Shown in pieces: positions 9,285 through 16,823 of a DNA stretch of 64,000 bases. The first letter of the stretch is position 1; every line of letters begins with the position of its first letter. The notes beneath the pieces are model-generated. The model saw only the letters and a list, made by a program, of their open reading frames with translations, ran no database searches and was not told where the DNA came from. A program made the translations under genes and the position numbers. The stretch lies in NCBI RefSeq assembly GCF_001605885.1, contig NZ_LRPE01000035.1, forward strand, positions 62,001 through 126,000, written 5' to 3'. Source of the DNA: Acinetobacter lactucae. Lineage in GTDB: Bacteria; Pseudomonadota; Gammaproteobacteria; Pseudomonadales; Moraxellaceae.

Positions 9285-10226
9285 ATGAAAAATCAAAACA
9301 GTCCAGAAGTTATTAAAGTAAATGACCAAAATTTTGGTAGTCATGGAGAACATTGGAATCTATTGACGTCCCATCCCGAAACAGATGTACCAAAATGGTT
9401 AGGACTGGCTCTTGATGCACCTGTAATGCCAATGGGCTTATGCGAACATGAAGAAGATATGGATCAATCTTTTTGGTTGATCCAAAGCCCACAAGACCAA
9501 AAAGTTACGATCAATCAAATTATTGCTGTTGAAAACCAAAAACCTCGCGCGCTTAAAACCGCCTTTCCTAGTTTTAAAAGTCCATATCAATATAATGCGA
9601 AAATTGAACGCATCATTACTTGCGACTCTGCGACACAAGCCGTATTAAGTTTAAGACTAAATAAAAATACAACTGTTTATGCTTTTGATAATTTATTTAG
9701 TGTTAACTACTGTCAATATGATAAAAATCAAAACTATCAAGTTCAATTTAATGCATGGGCTTATGAATTAGAACCTGTTCCAGCAGGCGAAAAAATTATT
9801 GTTGATGATCCAGCTTCGATTAAACATCACCGTGCATTAAATGCAATTTTAACTGAACATAATGGTGTTGCTCCTGAAAACTTACAGGAACTCATTAATG
9901 AATGGCAACCAAAAACTCCAGAAGATCAAGAACCTGTAACTGTTGATTTTTCTAAAATGGTTGCTTATTTATATGGCGAAAATCTTGGTCAAGAAGATGA
10001 AGCATGGTTCCAAGGTAATATTGTTGGCAAAACTTCTATGACATTTATGGGAGAAGAATATGCTCTTTATGATGTTACTTTGGTTTTAGAAGATGATCTT
10101 CCTGCCATATTAGTGCGCATTGCAACCAAAAACGATTTGTATAAAAACTTTAATATTGGCGAATATATTCGCGGTAATATCTGGATTCAGGCGACTATTT
10201 GTGCTAAAAAGGGTGAAACTAATTGA
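9285..10226 (+). CDS. uncharacterised 313-residue protein
   Basis: I do not recognise this protein. It is about 313 residues, acidic and soluble, with no signal peptide or membrane segment. The N-terminal third resembles ordinary cytoplasmic coding sequence and the C-terminal part (AWFQGNIVGKTSMTFMGEE and following) could form a small beta-rich domain. A GTG two codons upstream (9279) is in frame; the ATG at 9285 was preferred. It is followed by a possible small membrane-protein gene. Codon use is like its neighbours, so it is probably a resident gene. Confidence 0.75.
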   Translation: MKNQNSPEVIKVNDQNFGSHGEHWNLLTSHPETDVPKWLGLALDAPVMPMGLCEHEEDMDQSFWLIQSPQDQKVTINQIIAVENQKPRALKTAFPSFKSPYQYNAKIERIITCDSATQAVLSLRLNKNTTVYAFDNLFSVNYCQYDKNQNYQVQFNAWAYELEPVPAGEKIIVDDPASIKHHRALNAILTEHNGVAPENLQELINEWQPKTPEDQEPVTVDFSKMVAYLYGENLGQEDEAWFQGNIVGKTSMTFMGEEYALYDVTLVLEDDLPAILVRIATKNDLYKNFNIGEYIRGNIWIQATICAKKGETN

Positions 10227-10259
10227 ATTTCACTAATATTTTAATAATTAGGTTATTGA

Positions 10260-10406
10260 ATGAAGATTATACCCGAACAAACTACCAGCCTCATTCAATC
10301 CAGTAGCCTGCGCGTAAAGGTCGATACTGGTGCGTTTTGCTTTTTTGTCTTGGGTATGTTCTTAGCTGCCATATTCATGCACCAGTTTGGTTTAGTGCCT
10401 TTTTAA
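10260..10406 (+). CDS. possible 48-residue membrane protein
   Basis: A short open frame encoding 48 residues: a polar N-terminal half followed by one hydrophobic helix (about residues 25-42, ending FMHQFGLVPF). An AGG lies eight bases before the ATG. It sits 33 bases after the preceding gene and is closed by a strong terminator, a position that suits a real small gene. No family is recognised. Confidence 0.45.
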   Translation: MKIIPEQTTSLIQSSSLRVKVDTGAFCFFVLGMFLAAIFMHQFGLVPF

Positions 10407-10420
10407 TTTATAAATTATTC

Positions 10421-10456
10421 AATAAATAAAGCCCTCATTTGAGGGCTTTATTTATT
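10421..10456. terminator. bidirectional terminator
   Basis: Perfect 16-bp inverted repeat with GCCCTC/GAGGGC at its core and a 4-base loop, with A-rich and T-rich flanks. It separates the plus-strand genes at 9.3-10.4 kb from the convergent serC. Confidence 0.88.
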
Positions 10457-10464
10457 TGATTTGC

Positions 10465-11544
10465 TTAACCATTACGCTTTGCAAAATCATCCATAAAGTT
10501 GATTAAAGCCTGTACACCTTCTAAGGGTACAGCATTATAAATACTTGCACGCATACCACCTACCGAACGGTGTCCAGCTAAATTCAACAAATGGTTTGCT
10601 TCCGCTTCTTTTAAGAATTGTTTTTCTAAAGCTTCATCTGCCAAGGTAAACGGTACATTCATAATTGAACGGTTTGGAATTGCGATCGGATTATTGTAGA
10701 AATCGCTTGAGTCGATATAACCATAGAGCAACTGAGCTTTTTCAAGGTTCACTTTATGGATAGCATCTACCCCACCCTGCTCTAGCAACCATTCAAATAC
10801 TAAACCAGACAAGTACCATGCATAAGTCGATGGTGTATTTACCATAGAACCATTTTTCGCTTGGTCGCTATACTTTAAAATACTTGGAATTTCTGGTTTA
10901 GCTTGATCAAGTAAGTCATCACGAATAATGACAATTGTTAAACCAGCAGGACCAATATTTTTTTGTGCGCCCGCATAGATCAAACCAAATTTGGTTACAT
11001 CTAATGGAGCAGATAAAATACTTGATGAATAATCACAAACTAGTGGAGCTTTTACATCAGGAATCCCTGCGAACTGTAAGCCACCAATCGTTTCATTATC
11101 TGCATAATGTACATATGCTGCATCATCAGACAAATTCCATTCGCTTTGTTCAGAAATTGCGAACTTGCCATCTACTTTAATGCCAGCTTCTACAACATTA
11201 ATATCGCCATAACGTTTTGCTTCTTTTAACGCTTTTTCAGACCAGATGCCTGTGTGAATATAATCGGCTTTACTGTTCTTACCTAAAAGGTTTAAAGGAA
11301 TCGCAGAAAATTGTAATGACGCACCACCTTGTAAAAACAGTACTTTATAGTTTTCTGGAATGTTCATTAACTTGCGTAAATCTGCTTCAGCTTTTTCAGC
11401 TACAGCAACATAGTCAGCACTACGGTGACTCATTTCCATGATGGATAGACCTTTACCTTGCCAATCCAACAATTCTTGTTGAGCTTTTTCTAAAACGGCA
11501 GTAGGTAATGCAGCAGGACCAGCACAGAAATTGTACGCGCGCAT
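10465..11544 (-). CDS. serC: phosphoserine aminotransferase
   Basis: A 359-residue PLP enzyme converting 3-phosphohydroxypyruvate to phosphoserine in serine synthesis, and also acting in the pyridoxal phosphate pathway. The start MRAYNFCAGPAALP is typical of the family, and the PLP-binding lysine is in YAGAQKNIGPAG (about residue 195). The frame opens 14 codons upstream, but the ATG at 11544 matches the family. The pathway partner pdxB also lies in this window, at 34-35 kb. Confidence 0.95.
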   Translation of the reverse strand: MRAYNFCAGPAALPTAVLEKAQQELLDWQGKGLSIMEMSHRSADYVAVAEKAEADLRKLMNIPENYKVLFLQGGASLQFSAIPLNLLGKNSKADYIHTGIWSEKALKEAKRYGDINVVEAGIKVDGKFAISEQSEWNLSDDAAYVHYADNETIGGLQFAGIPDVKAPLVCDYSSSILSAPLDVTKFGLIYAGAQKNIGPAGLTIVIIRDDLLDQAKPEIPSILKYSDQAKNGSMVNTPSTYAWYLSGLVFEWLLEQGGVDAIHKVNLEKAQLLYGYIDSSDFYNNPIAIPNRSIMNVPFTLADEALEKQFLKEAEANHLLNLAGHRSVGGMRASIYNAVPLEGVQALINFMDDFAKRNG

Positions 11545-11841
11545 GATTTTTCCCTTGTATAAAGTCAAACACAATAAAAATGGCATTTAACCACAGATTG
11601 CTTAAGCTTGCAGCAGCTTCTCAAGTAAATATTTCAATGCTGGACTGTATTTAGCTTTATTTTTTCAATTATTGTCGTCGTTATTTCTTTAGATTTAATG
11701 ACCAGCTTCCTCATTTAAAAAAATTTTAAGCAAAAAGATCAACTTGACTTGTGATTATCATTTCACATACCTTGATAGCTATTACAAAAATATTGGCTTA
11801 GTAAATTCAACAATTAAAGGAGCTAAAAACCACGAAGTTTT

Positions 11842-11858
11842 TTATACAAATGTATAAT
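11842..11858 (+). promoter_or_regulatory. palindromic operator-like site with -10 TATAAT
   Basis: TTATACA and TGTATAA form a perfect 7-bp inverted repeat separated by two bases. Its right arm runs into TATAAT, a consensus -10 box. It lies about 70 bases upstream of the efflux operon, where a repressor could block the polymerase. No regulator gene is adjacent. The rest of the 385-base gap from the serC start shows no gene. Confidence 0.5.
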
Positions 11859-11929
11859 AAACAAGATGATAATTGAATTTAATAACAAGAAATTTAAACT
11901 ATAAGGGATGCCAAAAATTGTTATTTAAA

Positions 11930-13417
11930 ATGCCCACACATCGATATAGACAGTCTATTTTTCCCTTTTCATTTAAGCCAAAACATCTTGCTTTGGCTTT
12001 AGGCTTTTTTTTCACTAATCATTTATATGCCGGAAGCTTAAGTTATGCTGAAGCAGAACAACAAGCTTTAAAAAGTTCATATAGTACTCAAGCCAATCAA
12101 GTATTACAGCAAGCATCTCAATTAGAAGCTGAAGCAGTAAAGGGCCTCGGATTACCTCGAGTTGATTTAAATGTCAGAGCATATGCTTTTCACAGTGAAA
12201 CAGATGTACCTCTGGGCTCTTTTAAACAAAAACTTGAGAATGATTTAAGCCAAGGGCTAAATGATAAACTTTCACAGTGGAACAATGTCATTCCATCGGA
12301 TGTGCTGGGACAAGTTCAAGAAGGCGCAAATCAAACTATCCATGATGGTATAAACCGTTTTCCCGATTATGCGAATCTGACTATTGAAGATCAGGTGGTA
12401 CGCCCTTCCATTTCAGTTGTTATGCCACTCTATACAGGCGGCTTAACCAGCAGCGCAAAAAAAATAGCAAATATCCAAGCGCAGCGTTCGGAACTTTCAA
12501 GCCAACAACAACAAGATATACAGCGCTTCGAAGTCGTACAAAGTTACTTTAATGTGCAATTACAACAACAACTGGTCGCGAGTAGCTTATTTAACTTTAA
12601 TGCGATGCAAAAACATTACAGCAATGCCCTAAAGCTCGAGCAACAAGGGTTTATTAGCAAAGGGCAACGCATGCAGTTTGAAGTAGCGCGTAATAATGCG
12701 GAACGTACTTTACAAAATGCTCAAGCCAACTTAAATGCCAGTCGCTTTAGCCTTAATAACCTTTTACATCAACAAAATAATGTGGATTTAAGTACCCCAT
12801 TATTTGTAAACAATACACCAAGCCAAACTCTAGAATCACTTTTAACTAGTTATTCGCAAAAATCTAGCTTAGTACAAAAAATGCAAATGGATACTCAGCT
12901 GGCTAATGTTAATATTCAAGCTCAACAAGCTGCAAAAAAACCAAGTCTTTTTGCCTTTGGAGAATATGCGCTTGATGAAAATGAAAACTGGATTGTGGGT
13001 GTAATGGCAAAATACAATCTATTTTCTGGTGTAGACAAAAATAAGAATATTCATGCCGCCGAATTAAAGCGTTACGCTTCTGAACTCATGACTGAACGAA
13101 CCAAACAAGAGATTGAAGCTCTTTTGAATAAGTCATATAACGAACTTAACTCTGCTCAGCAAAGTCATCAGCTCTTACAAAGAAACGTAAATGCTGCTCA
13201 AGAAAACCTACGTATTCAAGAACTTTCTTTCCGCGAAGGAATGGGTACAGCAACCCAAGTGATTGATGCGCAAAATGCATTAAGTGCGTTAAAAACTGAA
13301 ATGGCTTTAAATGCTTATAAATATGTCATGTCACTCGCAACCTTACTACAAAGTCACGGCTCAATTGACCAGTTTAAAGCTTACGTTAATCAACCACATA
13401 CCGACTATATTCGTTAA
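11930..13417 (+). CDS. TolC-family outer-membrane efflux protein
   Basis: About 495 residues, with a signal sequence ending near HLYAG and then two OEP-type repeats rich in long Gln/Ala helices, as in TolC-like trimeric channels that span the outer membrane and periplasm. The motif SFREGMGTATQVIDAQNAL near the C-terminus is typical. The frame opens at a TTG at 11873; a TTG at 11918 has an AGGG about ten bases upstream, and the ATG at 11930 directly precedes the signal peptide and was chosen. It is the first gene of a four-gene export operon. Confidence 0.88.
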   Translation: MPTHRYRQSIFPFSFKPKHLALALGFFFTNHLYAGSLSYAEAEQQALKSSYSTQANQVLQQASQLEAEAVKGLGLPRVDLNVRAYAFHSETDVPLGSFKQKLENDLSQGLNDKLSQWNNVIPSDVLGQVQEGANQTIHDGINRFPDYANLTIEDQVVRPSISVVMPLYTGGLTSSAKKIANIQAQRSELSSQQQQDIQRFEVVQSYFNVQLQQQLVASSLFNFNAMQKHYSNALKLEQQGFISKGQRMQFEVARNNAERTLQNAQANLNASRFSLNNLLHQQNNVDLSTPLFVNNTPSQTLESLLTSYSQKSSLVQKMQMDTQLANVNIQAQQAAKKPSLFAFGEYALDENENWIVGVMAKYNLFSGVDKNKNIHAAELKRYASELMTERTKQEIEALLNKSYNELNSAQQSHQLLQRNVNAAQENLRIQELSFREGMGTATQVIDAQNALSALKTEMALNAYKYVMSLATLLQSHGSIDQFKAYVNQPHTDYIR

Positions 13418-13429
13418 GGGGAGTATAAA

Positions 13430-14551
13430 ATGAATCAAGACTCAGCTCATTCAGAACAAGATTCTCCTGCTGCGAATACGGCAGAAAACAACCATGCTCA
13501 AAAACATGATCAAGCTAGTGATAAGCAAGAAACAAGCACAAATAAAAATGACACCAATCCTCCTAAAAATTCTAAAATTAAACTGATTATTGGCCTAATC
13601 ATCATTGCCTTATTAGGTTTAATTATTTTTGGTTTGTGGAAAAGCTATCAGCCGAAACCTATTGAACTACAAGGCCGTGTTGAAGCTGAAACTATTCACG
13701 TAAGTACAAAAGTTCCAAGTCGTATTGAAGAAATTTATGTACAAGAAGGCCAGAAAATTTCCAAAGGTCAGCCCCTTGTTCGTTTGGTTAGTCCGGAAAT
13801 AGAAGCTAAAAAGCAACAAGCCTTGGCTACCTTACAATCGGCCTTAGCATTTCAATCTACGGTAGACCGCGGTTCGCAACAAGAAAATATCGATACTCTT
13901 TATGCCAACTGGCAAAGCACGAAAGCACAAGCAAACCTTGCAAAAACTACTTACCAACGCGGTGAAAATTTATATAGACAAGGCGTCATTTCACGTCAAA
14001 GACGAGATGAAATGCTTGCTGCACAGACCTCTGCTCAAGAATTAAGTGAGGCCTCTTATCAACAATATGCTCGTGCAAAACGTGGAAGTACCAGTCAGCA
14101 AAAATCCACAGCAGATGCACAGGTTGAAATTGCAAAAGCAGCGGTAAGCGAAGCAAAAGCACTGGAAGCAGAGACACGTTTACTCTCACCTATTTCAGGT
14201 ACGGTTTCAAAAACTTATGGTAAACCTTCCGAATTAGTCGCTATGGGCGTGCCTGTTGTTAGCATTTTAGAAGATGATGATTTATGGGTAAGTTTAAACG
14301 TCGGTGAAAATCAATACGCCTCTGTTTATAAAAATAAAACCCTTGAAGGATTCATTCCCGCTCTTAATCAGAATGTGAATTTTAAAATTAAGAATATTGA
14401 TGCTGAAGGCGAATTTGCCACCATTAAAACGACTCGCCAAACCGGAGGATATGATATCCGTAGCTTTAAATTACATCTGGTGCCTGAAAGTCCTGTCAAA
14501 GATTTAAAGGTTGGCATGAGTGTTCTATTTAAAATTAAAGAAGACAAATAA
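13430..14551 (+). CDS. HlyD/EmrA-like membrane-fusion protein
   Basis: A 373-residue periplasmic adaptor. A charged 50-residue N-terminal tail rich in Asn, Gln and Lys precedes one membrane helix (about residues 52-70). Then come a biotinyl-lipoyl-like half (VSTKVPSRIEEIYVQEGQ), a coiled-coil hairpin (about 120-230), the second lipoyl half (TRLLSPISGTVSKTYGKP) and a beta-barrel. It links an inner-membrane pump to the TolC-like channel encoded 12 bases upstream. The two permease genes follow directly. Confidence 0.88.
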   Translation: MNQDSAHSEQDSPAANTAENNHAQKHDQASDKQETSTNKNDTNPPKNSKIKLIIGLIIIALLGLIIFGLWKSYQPKPIELQGRVEAETIHVSTKVPSRIEEIYVQEGQKISKGQPLVRLVSPEIEAKKQQALATLQSALAFQSTVDRGSQQENIDTLYANWQSTKAQANLAKTTYQRGENLYRQGVISRQRRDEMLAAQTSAQELSEASYQQYARAKRGSTSQQKSTADAQVEIAKAAVSEAKALEAETRLLSPISGTVSKTYGKPSELVAMGVPVVSILEDDDLWVSLNVGENQYASVYKNKTLEGFIPALNQNVNFKIKNIDAEGEFATIKTTRQTGGYDIRSFKLHLVPESPVKDLKVGMSVLFKIKEDK

Positions 14552-14554
14552 AGC

Positions 14555-15685
14555 ATGTTTGCCAGTATATTACGGGAACTAAACTATCTAAAAAGCAATA
14601 AATGGGATTTGTGTATGGTGACACTTATCCCTGCTTTTATCATTTTTATGTTTAGCAGCATGTTTTACGCAGGTAAAGCTGAACACTTACCAATAGCGAT
14701 TATTGATCAGGACCAAAGTGAACTTAGCCGTAATATTGAAAAGTATCTTTCGTTAAATCATACAGTAGACATTAAAACAATTACAGTAAGCTCTGCTGAG
14801 GCTGAACAACTACTCAATGAAACCAAAATATGGGGTTATGTTTTTATTCCAGACGGTGCTGAAAAACGCTTCGTGAAAGCACAAGATGCTCAAATCAGCA
14901 TTGCCTTTAACCAGTCTTTTTTTAGTGTCGGGAACACGATTTCCTCTGCAATGCTGGTCAGTACACTCAATGCTTTAGCAGATTATGCAGGTCAAAGTTA
15001 TCTTGCAAATAGTATTCCCTATTTAGATGTACCTACCGCGCATGTCAAAATCTCAACGCTTTACAACCCAAGTATGAGCTATGAATTTTATTTAGAACCT
15101 TTCATGGTTCCAGCGGTATTGCACTTATTGTTATGTTGCTGTGTTGCCTTTGCTATTGGACAAGAACTTAAACGTGGCACATTAACAGCATGGGTAAACC
15201 GAGAAAGTTTTATTCAAGGCTTATTGGCTAAAAATCTGCTTTATACCCTTATTTTTTGTTTCTGGACATGGGTATGGATGTTTTGGCTAGTCGAAATCCG
15301 TGGCTGGTTTGTAGCAGGTTCTCTTAGTTTATTGCTATGCGCACAGTTTTTACTTTATTTTGCCTACGCTTTGATTAGCAGCACGGTCATTCTTGCTACT
15401 AAAAATTTAAGTAAAACTTTTGGCTTTATCGCCGTATACGGTGGCTCTTCTTTAAGTTTCGCAGGTGTTACGCTACCTTTAAATAATGCCCCTATTTTCA
15501 CCAAGTTTTGGTCACTCATTATTCCTTATACCCCTTATGCCAAACTGCAAACCGAACAATGGGTGATCGGCAGTCCAGTTTTCATTTCTATGATTCCTTT
15601 TTTAATACTCTTGGGTTATTGCCTGATTTACTTCTTTTTAAGTTGTCTATTACTTAAAAAATTAGTTCGAGGGGCAACACAATGA
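14555..15685 (+). CDS. ABC-2 type permease, first of pair
   Basis: A 376-residue inner-membrane protein of the ABC-2 (YhhJ/YbhR-like) family. One N-terminal helix (about 20-37) is followed by an extracytoplasmic domain beginning HLPIAIIDQDQSELSR, then about five C-terminal helices (from about residue 180). It starts three bases after the adaptor stop and overlaps the second permease by four bases (ATGA). No ATP-binding subunit is encoded in the operon, so energy must come from an ATPase encoded elsewhere, or the mechanism differs. Confidence 0.85.
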   Translation: MFASILRELNYLKSNKWDLCMVTLIPAFIIFMFSSMFYAGKAEHLPIAIIDQDQSELSRNIEKYLSLNHTVDIKTITVSSAEAEQLLNETKIWGYVFIPDGAEKRFVKAQDAQISIAFNQSFFSVGNTISSAMLVSTLNALADYAGQSYLANSIPYLDVPTAHVKISTLYNPSMSYEFYLEPFMVPAVLHLLLCCCVAFAIGQELKRGTLTAWVNRESFIQGLLAKNLLYTLIFCFWTWVWMFWLVEIRGWFVAGSLSLLLCAQFLLYFAYALISSTVILATKNLSKTFGFIAVYGGSSLSFAGVTLPLNNAPIFTKFWSLIIPYTPYAKLQTEQWVIGSPVFISMIPFLILLGYCLIYFFLSCLLLKKLVRGATQ

Positions 15686-16779
15686 AAGAATTCTTTAAGG
15701 CTTATGGGCAAACATTTAAAGACATTGTAAGTAATAGCTCAGTTTTCACAACGCTAATTTTATCGGTCATTCTTTATAGCTTTTTTTATCCTACTGCCTA
15801 TAAAGCTGAGCGTGCAGAATCTATTCCAATCGTCATTGTTGATGAAGAGCAAAGCCTCTTAACTTCTCAATTAATCGGCCAAAGTGCAAATAGCCCGCAT
15901 GTCCATATTGTGACTGTTACAAGCAATTTTTTACAAGCTGAACAAATGGTACGTGAGCAACAAGCTGATGGTATTTTACTTTTACCAAACAACCTAACTC
16001 AAAGCTTACGCCGAGGAGAAACTGGTGGAATTGGCTTATACTTAAGTACAACCAACTTTTTAAAAACTAAAGAAATTGGTTTAGGTCTTGCTACATCGAT
16101 TGAAGCTACATTAAAAGAATATATTGAAAAATTCGGACAACGCACGCATTTCCAGCCAGCGCTTTCTATTCATCAAGTGCCGCTATTTAATCCGCTTTCA
16201 GGATATGGAAGTTATATTTTTCCGGCTGTTGCATCATTAATTATTCACCAAACCATTGTGCTCGGTTTGGCAATGTTAATAGCGACCTACCGTGAGCAAC
16301 ATGAAAAAATCACAACTGTTCGCTTCGCTGGAATTTTCGCAAGTATATTTACCATTGGCTGTTTAGGTTGTTTTTATCTTTTCGGTTTTACTCTGTGGTT
16401 CAATGACTATCCACACGGTGGAAATTTTATAGGTCTACTTATTGCTGTTCCAATTTTTATTAGTTGTGTGATTGGACTAGGTATGTTGATCGGCTCACTT
16501 TTGGATATGCCGGAACGTGCCGGACATATTATTGTGTTTAGCTCAGTACCTTTATTCTTACTCACTGGAGCTGCTTGGCCTCATCAAGCCATGCCTGAAT
16601 GGTTACAATGGCTGGCATGGTGTTTACCCTCAACACATACAGTGCAAATGTTTGTGCAACTTAACCAGATGGGTGTTCCATTAGCCACAGTTGTACCAAA
16701 GCTGATTTTTCTTGGGACCATTGGATTATTATTAGGAAGCTTAGCCTATTATCGGATTGTTAAAAAAACGTCTTTATAA
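15682..16779 (+). CDS. ABC-2 type permease, second of pair
   Basis: A 365-residue ABC-2 permease related to but distinct from its upstream partner: an N-terminal helix, an extracytoplasmic domain starting SIPIVIVDEEQSLLTSQL, and C-terminal helices including the typical VPLFLLTGAAWPHQAMPEWL loop. Start and upstream stop overlap as ATGA, indicating coupled translation and probably a heterodimeric permease. Related systems (YbhGFSR, YhiI-RbbA-YhhJ in E. coli) carry an ATPase gene that is missing here. A terminator follows four bases after the stop. Confidence 0.85.
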   Translation: MKEFFKAYGQTFKDIVSNSSVFTTLILSVILYSFFYPTAYKAERAESIPIVIVDEEQSLLTSQLIGQSANSPHVHIVTVTSNFLQAEQMVREQQADGILLLPNNLTQSLRRGETGGIGLYLSTTNFLKTKEIGLGLATSIEATLKEYIEKFGQRTHFQPALSIHQVPLFNPLSGYGSYIFPAVASLIIHQTIVLGLAMLIATYREQHEKITTVRFAGIFASIFTIGCLGCFYLFGFTLWFNDYPHGGNFIGLLIAVPIFISCVIGLGMLIGSLLDMPERAGHIIVFSSVPLFLLTGAAWPHQAMPEWLQWLAWCLPSTHTVQMFVQLNQMGVPLATVVPKLIFLGTIGLLLGSLAYYRIVKKTSL

Positions 16780-16782
16780 AAT

Positions 16783-16810
16783 AAAAAAGGAAGCTTACGC
16801 TTCCTTTTTT
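16783..16810. terminator. bidirectional terminator
   Basis: Perfect 12-bp stem (AAAAAAGGAAGC / GCTTCCTTTTTT) with loop TTAC, serving the convergent permease operon and gyrA. Confidence 0.9.
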
Positions 16811-16823
16811 ATTTAATTTCTTC

